Source: Taenia hydatigena
Lineage: Eukaryota; Platyhelminthes; Cestoda; Cyclophyllidea; Taeniidae
Length of the DNA stretch: 64,000 nucleotides
Reading direction: 5' to 3'
Assembly: GCA_036345935.2 (NCBI GenBank)
Contig: JADWOT020001867.1
Coordinates: 1-64,000, forward strand
The notes beneath the pieces are model-generated. The model was not told where the DNA came from. It made no database searches and worked only from the letters and a program-made list of their open reading frames with translations. Both the position numbers and the translations under genes were made by a program. Of this stretch, positions 11,423 to 21,899 are shown piece by piece. The first letter of the stretch is position 1, and every line of letters begins with the position of its first letter.

Positions 11423-13917
11423 TTCAGAAATAGTTGGTGCATAGTGCTCGACTCCCCTCCAGGCTGCATTGAATCCATCGCATTCACACAAGGTGATAGG
11501 CATCTAAAATTTAGGAATCAACTTTGATGAGGTCGAAAGCCAAATAACCCGATGACACCCATGCAGCCCCAAAGAAATGGCATCCGAGACTTCGTGGTAG
11601 AGTACCAAAAACCTAGGAGATCATTTTAATCTAAAAGCCGGAACAGGGTAGCGTGCTTAAGATGCAATAGATTACTTATTTCCGCGAAAATATGCCGCTT
11701 TACGAAGTTGGCGTAGATTTTTAAAAAAAGATGATTATCAAAAAAGAGTCTGCTGAGCAGCGCCAAATTGCAAAGCACATAGATTCAGATCAATTTTTAA
11801 GAAACAAAAATGTTTAGAAAGGCACACTAGAAGGTGCTACTCCAGCCGTTAAAGGCAGTGGCTTACAAAAGTTCCGCCTCTAACTGCAGCTTAGATCCTA
11901 ATAATTACCTTTTAACAACATGGCCATTCCTGGCACGTATCGCGTTCTGTGCACCCACAAGTTTGTCACAGCTAGCAAAACATATAATTAACAGAGAACG
12001 TAGATATTTTTAAAGCATTTAATCCAAAACGTGAGAGCATTTCCTCTGGTTCGTTACTTTGTGCACAAATGCCACTAAACTAGCAAGAAATGATAGATAA
12101 ACAATTTGAAGCCTTTGGAACTCCTTGTCATTACCTCACGGCTAACTAGTCTACGGCGAAGATGAGGGCCTAAACTTAAAGGCAAAGGAGAACAGTGTAT
12201 CAGAAAGTTATTTCTAAACGGACAAACAAAAAGTGAAAAAGGCATAAAATCACTCAGTCAAATTAAGAAGAGCTCAGCGCGATTTTTTTGAATAGCCAAA
12301 AGTGAAGATGACAAATGATCAAGAGGCTGAAATTTCCACAGCGAAGAACATTAGATAACATCATATCCGTGCCGTAAGGCATACTATTTGATAATGCGGG
12401 GGGTTTAAACTTACCCAAGTGAAATTGGAGATTCTCATTTGCGTTGCCAAAGGAATGCTGTTTTGCAGCATGGGTCGCTGCCAGTTGAACGGCGCTACCA
12501 TTAACGCCAAGACTCGTACAGCGCAATCCAAATAAAAGGCTCCTGCAGACGACGATAATTGTGCGAATGCGGTGGGCTGTGCCACCAAGGCGTCACTTCT
12601 CATTGCCTCTTAAAGGGGCCCGACGTAGTCACCTACAGTTACAGGAGGATTCTGTTATTTTGGAGGCAAAGTAACTGCACTTAGCGACAAAGTATGAAGA
12701 AAAGTCTTCAGATGGGATAGCCATCAGTGACATACTAGTATTTTTAGTGTGCTGTTGAAAAAGGGTGGGTCTGTACGATTGTTGTGCAGTTCCGCAACAG
12801 TTGAACAGATGGATGGATATCCATCCCTACTCCTGTTTAAGAATACGACCTTTCAAGGGTATCAGAGATATCAGGAAACCATTAATTTCTCGTGCTTATT
12901 TTAATAAGGTATGTTCTCTAGTTTATTCTTGAGCCACTGGTTAATGCCATCAGCGAATGCGCTTATGGGGTTAGCAAAGGAATGTGCTAGTCATGGTCAT
13001 TACTAATAGAAGTGATTGTGGTAGAGAAAGAAAGCACTTTGAAACTTATAAGTATTACGGGTTTCATTATTTGCTGGTGGATTGCAGTAAGCCGTTCTAC
13101 ATTGATACCTCCGGATAAAGCTACGTTACGAATCGAATTTGGGATTGGTAGTGGCATATAGCCGTTAAGTGGAGACACCAATCCATTTGCTCACAAATTT
13201 CTTCCTGGAGGTGCACTACCAGCCGCAAGCAACAGCAAATTATTAGGTTGCAATTCGAAACAATCATCGTCGTTAACTATGACAAGTCATCAGCAGTGTC
13301 ACGATTGCATCGCAGCACAATTTCAAGTACTTACGGCCGATTAGAAAATCCCGCTTAAGGCAACCAGAAATGAGTAAACGCATTCAAATTTCTAAGCTAA
13401 ATATCCTAGCATAGCCTCCTATGTATTTTGTCCGACCGCAAGAGTTTCAACTCTGCTTACAACACTTCAAAGCTAAACAATAAGAGTAAGGCATGTTTTA
13501 GTTTTCGCAATTCATTCTAGATGAGCACCTATAACGCTTTTAACACTAGAGCAGAATAGATCCGAAGTCTGGCACATAAAACCTTAAAACGAGTAAGCAC
13601 AAAATAATCGAAACCCTAAAACAATCGAGTGCAATAATACGAGAAAAAATTACCTCCGATTTCATTTGCCAATGCATTCCGCATACCCAACAAGGAAATG
13701 CCAAAGGGAAGCTCGGTGTAAGCTGAAGCAAAGATATCTAATCATTTATTAAGCAGTTTCAAGTGATAAACAGGAATAATAGCATTGGTTGAGCGTTCAG
13801 AGCAAAAGAGAAGTAGAGGAGGGCATGTACACCGCCGACTAGCTCATTCGCCTCCATGGCACGTGGAGGCACCTTCACAAGTGTCGGTGTAGGCACAACC
13901 TCGGTGGTGGTTGCTGT

Positions 13918-14127
13918 TTACCACCATTGCTGCGACCATCCCCACGGCTGGCCACACGGCGACCACCATTGCGGCTTCTTCTCCCACGACCACTCACACG
14001 GCGACCAGCAGTGCGGCTTCTGCACAGACCACAATGCCCACTTCTGTCCCCATTGCGAACCCTTCTCAAACTCTCCCCACGGTGCCCACTTCCATGGATA
14101 CGAGCATGGCCAACCTCCCCACCCCAT
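13918..14127 (-). CDS. Tryptophan-rich 69-residue open frame (left arm)
   Basis: The sequence is identical to the right-arm frame in every codon, with the same upstream TATA box (14179-14186), start context and downstream AATAAA on this strand (13745-13750). If the small gene is real, the palindrome carries two divergent copies. Identity of the two copies comes from the homogenised core and is not independent evidence of selection. Confidence 0.4.
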   Translation of the reverse strand: MGWGGWPCSYPWKWAPWGEFEKGSQWGQKWALWSVQKPHCWSPCEWSWEKKPQWWSPCGQPWGWSQQWW

Positions 14128-14178
14128 TTCTTTGTCTCTGCTTTCCTTGATACTGACTTGCGCTCTGAGGTGTGCCCG

Positions 14179-14186
14179 CTTATATA
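14179..14186 (-). promoter_or_regulatory. TATA-box candidate (left arm)
   Basis: This is the mirror copy of the right-arm TATATAAG, at the same distance from the Trp-rich frame on the minus strand. Confidence 0.45.
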
Positions 14187-14389
14187 CCAGTCGCCTTGTC
14201 TCCAATTGTCTCGTGTAGCCCTCGTGCTCACTGCACTTTTAGCTCTACACCCGTGCTTGCCGATCATCGTTGATGCTCTCGTGATGCCAACATTTTCGGC
14301 TGACATTTTAGGTGTCGCGTAGACTGTGAGTTGCATGCGACTTCTCAACATAGAAATTTAACAATGTTCTATGAACGGTGATGGCCTTG

Positions 14390-15966
14390 TCAATGTAGAC
14401 CCGATTCATCTGTGGTGCTTATCGTGCCGTTATTTTACGGTTCGCACGTACGGGCAGACGCACGATGACAACTTATGTGGTTGATGCAATGCAGCAACGC
14501 ACGTTGTTTAGGAGTACATTTACGTGTAGGAGTTATTTGTCTTCCAACTGTAGTCAAACTCTATATTAGCCAATAATGCCCATGTAGCCTCTTCCATTGC
14601 ACACATACGTCGCTCGCAAAGAACATAACACCCACCAGCAGAAATTTGCTCCAAAATCATGACTTCTGCGATATCTTGACTTAACAGTCAATGTCTCGGT
14701 TTATTTGTGTGGCAGATAAAATTATTAGGCAGTATTTATGCTTGAATCAGAAGAACTGAGTAATTGAGTCTGATCTGAAGCTAATTCTTTAATGATATCA
14801 TGACAAATATAAATATGCATACCTGGTTTATCACCCTATTGGAGTTATGCGGGATAAATTCATCCAAGGCGATGGCTCATCAAGATTGACAATCGACTGC
14901 GAATTTTAAAAAAAGTGATTGTAGCTCTTGTTTTCACAAAATTCACTAATCAGTAAATCATTTGGCAAGCATTAAACAATTTTTTTCTGCAAGCGATTTC
15001 AGGGCTTAATTAACCGGTTGGTATTTATGCATTCCTCAATCTGCACACACCTCTGGGCGGTCTTAGGCGCAATTGATGTTAAATCTATTCATGTCAAATG
15101 GTTCTGCTCTAAACAATTAGCTCTTCTTTGCAGTCTTAATCAGAGGCCTTACGTACGTATATAATAATAATAAGGACGATTGGCGCATCGTCTCGTACCA
15201 TTGCAGACTAATGGATTATTAGAAGCAGTTTGCTCAGTGAAGTTCTACTCGGAGATAAGATGGTTAATGCACTGAGAACTCAGCGAATCCGAGACAAAAT
15301 TGCATTTGGCATCGCTAAGACTACTTCAAAGTTGTATAATCATTCTGTTAGTTCTATTGCGAAACTTTAGTAAATTTAAGCTAGAGTTGAGAAAAGAATA
15401 CAGTCCCTTTAAATAAATATCCGAATTTGCTTGTTTATCAGCCTGCAAAATATTTCCTCCACTTACGGGATAGCTCTACAACTGGTTTTATTTGTAATGT
15501 GATTGTAATTTGCAACATTGTTTAAAAACCAATGCACTAAGCAGTTACATCTTAAATCATGTTGAATTTCAAGTGATTAAAAGGTTAATATTATAAGCCA
15601 AGCGATGTCTCGATGCTTGACTCGTTTCGCGTCAAATCTAGGGAGCATAATGCAATAAGTCTCAGCATTGAAAATAAATAATTGCGCTTGCGAGAAAAAT
15701 ATCCAAGACGTCTTGTGTGCTACGATGGCGTAACCCGGTCGAAACGAAACCCAAAATAGCAGTACTTATAGTCGAACATATTGGACTGGTGTCATGAAGG
15801 CAAATCTCTACACGATTAATGGAGACAAGTCACTTGTAGCCTAGAAAGCATTTGATGCTAATGGAATATTTCCTTTCAATGTATTTATCACCGGAAAATG
15901 AATAAAGTGGATCTAGCGGTTCGGTAAGTTTCAAAAATGGCTTGTGATCTATGAACTCTACATTAG
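14390..15966. other. Palindrome spacer, single-copy
   Basis: About 1.6 kb lies between the two cores. It is AT-rich, with no frame of interest and no obvious internal symmetry apart from weak similarity next to each arm. Because the core genes point away from it on both sides, it is where a shared or bidirectional upstream region would lie. Confidence 0.6.
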
Positions 15967-16004
15967 CAAGGCCATCACCGTTCATAGAACATTGTTAAAT
16001 TTCT

Positions 16005-18354
16005 ATGTTGAGAAGTCACATGCAACTCACAGTCTACGCGACACCTAAAATGTCAGCCGAAAATGTTGGCATCACGAGAGCATCGACGATGATCGGCAAG
16101 CACGGGTGTAGAGCTAAAAGTGCAGTGAGCACGAGGGCTACACGAGACAATTGGAGACAAGGCGACTGGTATATAAGCGGGCACACCTCAGAGCGCAAGT
16201 CAGTATCAAGGAAAGCAGAGACAAAGAAATGGGGTGGGGAGGTTGGCCATGCTCGTATCCATGGAAGTGGGCACCGTGGGGAGAGTTTGAGAAGGGTTCG
16301 CAATGGGGACAGAAGTGGGCATTGTGGTCTGTGCAGAAGCCGCACTGCTGGTCGCCGTGTGAGTGGTCGTGGGAGAAGAAGCCGCAATGGTGGTCGCCGT
16401 GTGGCCAGCCGTGGGGATGGTCGCAGCAATGGTGGTAAACAGCAACCACCACCGAGGTTGTGCCTACACCGACACTTGTGAAGGTGCCTCCACGTGCCAT
16501 GGAGGCGAATGAGCTAGTCGGCGGTGTACATGCCCTCCTCTACTTCTCTTTTGCTCTGAACGCTCAACCAATGCTATTATTCCTGTTTATCACTTGAAAC
16601 TGCTTAATAAATGATTAGATATCTTTGCTTCAGCTTACACCGAGCTTCCCTTTGGCATTTCCTTGTTGGGTATGCGGAATGCATTGGCAAATGAAATCGG
16701 AGGTAATTTTTTCTCGTATTATTGCACTCGATTGTTTTAGGGTTTCGATTATTTTGTGCTTACTGGTTTTAAGGTTTTATGTGCCAGACTTCGGATCTAT
16801 TCTGCTCCAGTGTTAAAAGCGTTATAGGTGCTCATCTAGAATGAATTGCGAAAACTAAAACATGCCTTACTCTTATTGTTTAGCTTTGAAGTGTTGTAAG
16901 CAGAGTTGAAACTCTTGCGGTCGGACAAAATACATAGGAGGCTATGCTAGGATATTTAGCTTAGAAATTTGAATGCGTTTACTCATTTCTGGTTGCCTTA
17001 AGCGGGATTTTCTAATCGACCGTAAGTACTTGAAATTGTGCTGCGATGCAATCGGGACACTGCTGATGACTTGTCATAGTTAACGACGATGATTGTTTCG
17101 AATTGCAACCTAATAATTTGCTGTTGCTTGCGGCTGGTAGTGCACCTCCAGGAAGAAATTTGTGAGCAAATGGATTGGTGTCTCCACTTAACGGCTATAT
17201 GCCACTACCAATCCCAAATTCGATTCGTAACGTAGCTTTATCCGGAGGTATCAATGTAGAACGGCTTACTGCAATCCACCAGCAAATAATGAAACCCGTA
17301 ATACTTATAAGTTTCAAAGTGCTTTCTTTCTCTACCACAATCACTTCTATTAGTAATGACCATGACTAGCACATTCCTTTGCTAACCCCATAAGCGCATT
17401 CGCTGATGGCATTAACCAGTGGCTCAAGAATAAACTAGAGAACATACCTTATTAAAATAAGCACGAGAAATTAATGGTTTCCTGATATCTCTGATACCCT
17501 TGAAAGGTCGTATTCTTAAACAGGAGTAGGGATGGATATCCATCCATCTGTTCAACTGTTGCGGAACTGCACAACAATCGTACAGACCCACCCTTTTTCA
17601 ACAGCACACTAAAAATACTAGTATGTCACTGATGGCTATCCCATCTGAAGACTTTTCTTCATACTTTGTCGCTAAGTGCAGTTACTTTGCCTCCAAAATA
17701 ACAGAATCCTCCTGTAACTGTAGGTGACTACGTCGGGCCCCTTTAAGAGGCAATGAGAAGTGACGCCTTGGTGGCACAGCCCACCGCATTCGCACAATTA
17801 TCGTCGTCTGCAGGAGCCTTTTATTTGGATTGCGCTGTACGAGTCTTGGCGTTAATGGTAGCGCCGTTCAACTGGCAGCGACCCATGCTGCAAAACAGCA
17901 TTCCTTTGGCAACGCAAATGAGAATCTCCAATTTCACTTGGGTAAGTTTAAACCCCCCGCATTATCAAATAGTATGCCTTACGGCACGGATATGATGTTA
18001 TCTAATGTTCTTCGCTGTGGAAATTTCAGCCTCTTGATCATTTGTCATCTTCACTTTTGGCTATTCAAAAAAATCGCGCTGAGCTCTTCTTAATTTGACT
18101 GAGTGATTTTATGCCTTTTTTTCTTTTCGTTTGTCCATTTAGAAATAGGTTTCCGATACGCTGCATCCCTTAACCTCACCACTAGCGAGCATTCACAAAT
18201 TCGTCTAAGTTTAGGCTCTCACCTTATCCGTAGACTCGTTAGCCGTGAGGTAATGACAAGGAGTCCCAAAGGCCTCAACTTGTTTATCTATCATTTCCCG
18301 CTGGAGTATGGTGCAATGGACTCACTTAATACTGCTTGCCGTTTGGCCAATTGA
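16005..18354 (+). CDS. Multi-exon gene, right-arm (intact) copy
   Basis: Candidate exons are 16005-16434, 16634-16702, 17167-17297, 17605-17723, 17814-17941 and 18143-18354. Every junction keeps phase, and most sites look canonical (acceptors ttgcttcag, ctttttcaacag, cgtcgtctgcag and a long T-tract ending ccatttag; donors gtaaac, gtaatt, gtaagt). Exon text is protein-like: ELPFGISLLGMRNALANEIG, NSIRNVALSGGINVERLTAI, SLMAIPSEDFSSYFVAKCSY, ASLNLTTSEHSQIRLSLGSH. Exon 1 gives an Arg/Gly-rich N-terminus. A 57-nt in-frame stretch, 18250-18306, may be an intron or coding. An ATTAAA at 18414-18419 follows the stop. The acceptor of exon 3 is weak. I do not recognise the protein. The start is uncertain because a TATA-like box lies inside exon 1. 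Confidence 0.5.
16170..16177 (+). promoter_or_regulatory. TATA-box candidate (right arm)
   Basis: TATATAAG lies 52 bp before the first ATG of the Trp-rich frame, which would place transcription start near 16200 with a leader of about 30 nt. The box also falls inside the longer Arg/Gly-rich frame (coding WYISG), so it could be coincidental. Confidence 0.45.
16229..16438 (+). CDS. Tryptophan-rich 69-residue open frame (right arm)
   Basis: The ATG at 16229 has a strong context (A at -3, G at +4) and is the first ATG downstream of a TATATAAG box at 16170-16177. The product has 17 Trp in 69 residues, plus Pro, Cys, Gln and Lys, with a repeated unit KPxxWSPC (for example KPHCWSPCEWSW and KPQWWSPCGQPW). 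No signal peptide or membrane segment is visible. AATAAA follows at 16606. The same DNA is exon 1 of the multi-exon gene in another frame, and a donor overlaps the last codons; splicing there would swap the final Trp for a short tail ending in the next exon. It is either a real, highly unusual small protein or a by-product of G-rich sequence. Confidence 0.4.
   Translation: MGWGGWPCSYPWKWAPWGEFEKGSQWGQKWALWSVQKPHCWSPCEWSWEKKPQWWSPCGQPWGWSQQWW
16606..16611 (+). terminator. Poly(A) signal candidate AATAAA (right arm)
   Basis: It lies about 170 nt after the Trp-rich stop and 23 nt before the acceptor of the next exon. It could end a short transcript of the first exon, or be an inert word in intron 1. 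The mirror copy is at 13745-13750 on the minus strand. Confidence 0.35.
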
Positions 18355-19076
18355 TAGTTTAGTGGCGTTTGAGCACAAAGTAACGAACCAGAGGAAATGC
18401 TCTCATGTATTGGATTAAATGCCCTTAAAATGTCTACGTTCTCTGCTGATCGCAGGATTTGTTAACTGTGACAAATCCGTGGGTACACAGAACGCGATAC
18501 GCACCAGGAATAACCAATGTTGCTGGAAGGTAAATATTAAGAGCTAAGCTACAGTTTGAGGCAGAACTTTTGTAAGCCACTGCCCTTAACGATTATAGTA
18601 ACACCTACTTGTGTGCCTTTCTGTACATTTCGGTTCCTTCGAAATTGATCTGAACCGATGTGTCTCACAATTTGGCGCTGCTCAGCAGACTGTTGATTGA
18701 ATTTCATCTTTTTTTAAAATCTGTACCAACTTTGTGAAGTAGTATATTCGCCCGAGGGTAAGTAGCCTGCTGCATCTTAAGCATCCCACCCTGCTCCGGC
18801 TTTTAGATTAAAATGATCTCTTAGGTTTTTGGTGCTCTAGCACGAAGTCTTGGATACCATCTCTGCGTTTGCATGGGGTTATTTGGCTTTTGATCTCATC
18901 AAAGTTGATTCCTAAATTTCCGATGCCACTGTTGTGTTGCATGACTATCACCTTGTGTGAATGCGATGGATTCAATGCAGCCTGGCAGGGAGTTGCGCAC
19001 CATGCGCCAACTATTTTTGAATCACTTTGTCAGCCGCTGCATTCCATGCAAAATTTTGACACCACTACTAAGTTGG

Positions 19077-19310
19077 TCAGTGAAGGGCGGCAATGAGAGC
19101 TGGTGTAAGGCTTAGAATTTTCGACAAATTTCTTGCTATATCAGCAAAATTTGTTGGTTCGTCGGCTCTTAATGCAACAAATCGTGAAAAGGCAGATTTA
19201 TAGGGAATGACGATCCGAACGGTTCGCGAATTACAAAGGTCAGAGGCATAAAACCTTTTCCTACCCATCCGCCATATTAGAAAAGGCAACGCTTCTGAAT
19301 TCTGTGCCAC
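19077..19310 (-). mobile_element. Possible hAT-type transposase remnant (right arm)
   Basis: This is the diverged mirror of 11189-11422. It reads SAFSRFVALRADEPTNFADI, and the motif differs from the left arm at several residues, as expected if it is not under constraint. Confidence 0.2.
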
Positions 19311-20280
19311 TTTAATAAAATGGCCTAGTGTATCTTAACATGGCAAAACAGTCCACTAAATTTCATTTACCATCCAACTATTCCGGATAAATGTCCATTT
19401 AAAACGCATCAACTCTTTTTAATTTTGGCACATTTAAATTGACATTACAATCTAAACACCTCTTAAACCATTAAAATATCAAGAAAAATTCTAATTCCCT
19501 TTCTTGAGAAGCAAGAAAATTTGAGAAAACCGGGTCCACTGTGTCAAACGAACACAATTATTAGCGTTTGCAGATATAAAATGATTCAAAAAGGCTAATC
19601 TCATCTAGTATGCTTCAAAGTTAAGCGACGTAATGCCTAATCTTTTGCACGAAGCGCCTTCATGTTCGTGCCCTTTTTCACTTTGTGTAACTAGGCCCTT
19701 CCGCATTTTTTATCGACCCACTGACTGTAGCGAATGAATACGGAATAAGAAAATATAAATTGATTGAGGTCGATCACAATTGGGGCTATTCACTTCTAAA
19801 TTATTCCACGAATTCATTCTAGCAAGCCATTTTAAGCACGTCTATTACAACAGGCAGTGACGTCTGCCCCAATGACTACCATCAGCATAAATGCGTCAAA
19901 ACATAGATGGTGACCATCGAGCGACCCAGTGCTACTTATCAGGCTTTGCCTGTGCCTTCAAGACGTGCCCAATCAGTACATTTTTAACACAAGAAATGGC
20001 GTCTATCTCAATTGGAACTTAGAAGTGACTTAAATTTAAGCCAAAAGCAAAAGAGCGATTGAAGGTGACTGGGAAACCTTGAATCGAAATCGACCGAACA
20101 TGGTACAATGTTTTAAGCACTTAGCCATATAAAGCAATGTGTTGGACAGATCGACCCTGGATTCTCTTAAAGCGGATAGAAGTTTTTGTTGAGGATAGGC
20201 CATCCACTGACACAATTGCTAACACGGATATCATTAGTCAGTGGGCATTTTAATTACAAGGAAAGCTATTTCCTATCCCT

Positions 20281-20775
20281 CTATAAACAGCCGCCATTTG
20301 AGCTTGTGGCCCTTTCTCTTCAGGACTTCCTCAGAGATAGAGGAAAAGGTGGAAGGAGCAAAGCAGGCCAAATCTACTATCGCGCGGAACAACTTCGGTC
20401 ACGAGAGATAGTTCAAGTAAGCCTGTGCATTCTTCCACCTCACCCAATGGCTTGAAGTTCAAAGTCATTCAAATCGTAATCACATGCATGTTTGCCTATT
20501 AAACGTAAGCTCAATGCATTTTTGAATATTTTTAGGTAGTTCCATATAGTCGTGGACAAATTTCTTTGTCTTTCTTGCACAGCGTTTCCCAATGCCAAAT
20601 CAAAGCAACCAGCAATAAACCTGTTGGGTGATATCAAGCATCTGCGCCGTTCCTTGGATAACCACTCACTGTATACTGCCTTTCTCTTGGTTGCAGGGCC
20701 ACGCCACTCCCAAGAGTCACACAATAAGGGAAAGAGAACATCCGCTAATGTTGCGTCCTCATTAATAGCACTCAT
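20281..20775 (-). pseudogene. Decayed gene copy 2 (IFKNAL family), right outer arm
   Basis: The minus strand is open from about 20775 to 20440 and includes RQRNLSTTIWNYLKIFKNAL then SLRLIGKHACDYDLNDF, followed by a donor-like gtgagg. A terminal exon, 20281-20329, reads EVLKRKGHKLKWRLFIEG and stops. About 20 codons present in the left copy after NDF are deleted here, and the phase into the terminal exon does not fit, so I call it decayed. It lies head-to-head with the zinc-finger remnant at 21.9 kb. Confidence 0.4.
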
Positions 20776-20779
20776 TGCA

Positions 20780-21899
20780 ATTTGAACAAACCCGTGACAG
20801 AATGCATCAACTCAGTCACTGCTAGAAAAAATGAGGACTTATTTCAGGATCTAAGTATCACTCCTAAATTTTGACCTTCTTCCCAACTTCTGGTCAGAGA
20901 TATTTTTCGTTCCTACTTGGCGCACTGCTGGAGACGTTCATTGACTAGTAGCTTATAGCAAGTCGGTTTGCGCCGAATTACAAACTGCGTTTAAAACAGG
21001 AAGACTGATACAAATAGTTTTATTTTAAGTTCTGGACTGGTTTTCATCCAACTTGAAACCATTTTTCATTTGCAGAAAGCGCATTGTGCTGTCATTCTAA
21101 ATGCAATCATAATCAACATGCAAAGCTCAAGATAATTTTATTGTAGCTTTGGTAAGGCGGATAGAAATTTGGAAGAGCCTTGGTACGGTAGGCGATGGGA
21201 CCTGTCGATCAACCGGCTAAGACGAATCGGAACAGAGGCACACGATGAAGAAGATGCACCCATCCAATAACCTACTTTGATGACGATTATTTAGGGCTGT
21301 TTACAGCCGCCCCATTTAGTGACTGCTTGACTGCATCCTCAAATCGGTGCGTTAATCAATAAAAGCTCTGAAGACGACAATACAAACAGGAATAGCGTAT
21401 GCACAAAAGCACTTTTTCCCGACTATTCTGGACCTTAAAATCTGCTGTTTGCTGCATTAGGCCTTAGGAACAATCTAATTAGTACCATCGGTGCGCTTTC
21501 AGTTGTGATGGGCACACGGAATGCGTCGAACGGTTCAGTACATAACCAACCTGAAAGTCCTAATTGTGCCACGAATTATGCCATTATTTTGCTCATATTT
21601 TTAAGTGCTTACTTTGGGAGATGCTTATGAGCAACTATTCCCGACTGACATACGTCCGCCATGGAGAGGCTGGTAAGAACATCTTTATGGCTGATCGAAA
21701 GATGCATTTGAGATGCCTCAGGAATTTCTAGCTTACCCCTATTTTTTAAAACCGTACAAATCAAGTGCATATCAAATATATTTCATATGGCGAGAATAAA
21801 GCATTGTGAAACATATGCCAGTTAGCAGAACATTATCTACGCCAACGAAAACTTTATATTATGGTTGGTTTAATTTTCTCGTTTAATTTTGTTGTGGAA
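20780..21899. other. Intergenic part of a duplicated divergent gene pair
   Basis: No gene is evident. Parts of this stretch match the reverse complement of 59.6-59.9 kb, for example agtgactgcttgact near 21.32 kb and catcggtgc near 21.49 kb, in the same order. It belongs to the segmental duplication described in the findings. Confidence 0.5.

Larger units (their letters stand above)
12200..14351 (-). pseudogene. Left-arm copy of the multi-exon gene, broken at its 3' end
   Basis: Mirror exons 13922-14351, 13654-13722, 13059-13189, 12633-12751 and 12415-12542 are as in the right arm. The next exon starts at 12213 after the same acceptor, but its fifth codon, CGA in the right arm, is TGA here (12200-12202). 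About 50 bp of that exon is also missing, and the final coding segment (right arm about 18307-18354) is deleted. The breaks lie just outside the near-identical core, so conversion has refreshed the upstream exons without repairing the end. The copy could still make a truncated protein. Confidence 0.5.
9610..14389 (+). repeat. Left arm of the large imperfect palindrome
   Basis: This arm is inverted-complementary to 15967-20660. Inner paired coordinates sum to 30356 with no indels between about 12.24 and 14.39 kb. Outside that, similarity falls to roughly 80% with small indels but is still followable at 12.0, 11.2, 10.2, 10.0 and 9.8 kb. Example of outer homology: tgtgttggacagat near 10.26 kb pairs with the same word near 20.14 kb. 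The outer end is approximate because the last 100-200 bp are hard to align by eye. Confidence 0.85.
12236..14389 (+). repeat. Near-identical core of the left arm
   Basis: Comparison by eye with 15967-18120 found only about five substitutions and no indels in roughly 2.15 kb (left-arm positions 14338, 13591, 13548, 13337 and 13301). The drop to about 80% similarity at 12236/18120 is abrupt. This pattern is expected of gene conversion between arms, or of a very recent partial re-duplication. Confidence 0.8.
15967..18120 (-). repeat. Near-identical core of the right arm
   Basis: This is the partner of 12236-14389. The core starts beside the spacer and ends just before the last exon of the gene carried in this arm. 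Introns are as well conserved as exons, so the identity reflects recent homogenisation rather than selection on protein alone. Substitutions against the left arm lie at 16018, 16765, 16808, 17019 and 17055. Confidence 0.8.
15967..20660 (-). repeat. Right arm of the large imperfect palindrome
   Basis: This is the mirror of 9610-14389. It retains segments missing from the left arm, including about 50 bp near 18.17-18.22 kb and about 55 bp near 18.31-18.36 kb, both of which contain coding sequence of the gene in this arm. The left arm keeps other segments lost here, for example around 9.72-9.75 kb. The outer boundary near 20.66 kb is approximate. Confidence 0.85.

Noticed and set aside
13911..14150. 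Thr/Ser/Ala-rich mucin-like frame opposite the Trp-rich frame
   Set aside because: Same low-complexity explanation. No signal peptide and no promoter on that strand.
13856..14218. Antisense Cys/His-rich frame (HHCCDHPHGWPHGDHHC) resembling poly-Cys/His tail proteins
   Set aside because: It lies antisense to the Trp-rich and Arg/Gly-rich frames, has a poor start context and no TATA box, and its composition follows from the low-complexity G-rich strand. Kept only as a caveat in the findings.
17753..17995. 80-residue frame starting ATG in the right arm (and its mirror at 12361-12603)
   Set aside because: It overlaps the exon at 17814-17941 in another phase. The phase-2 reading joins the upstream and downstream exons consistently, so this frame is treated as a shadow.
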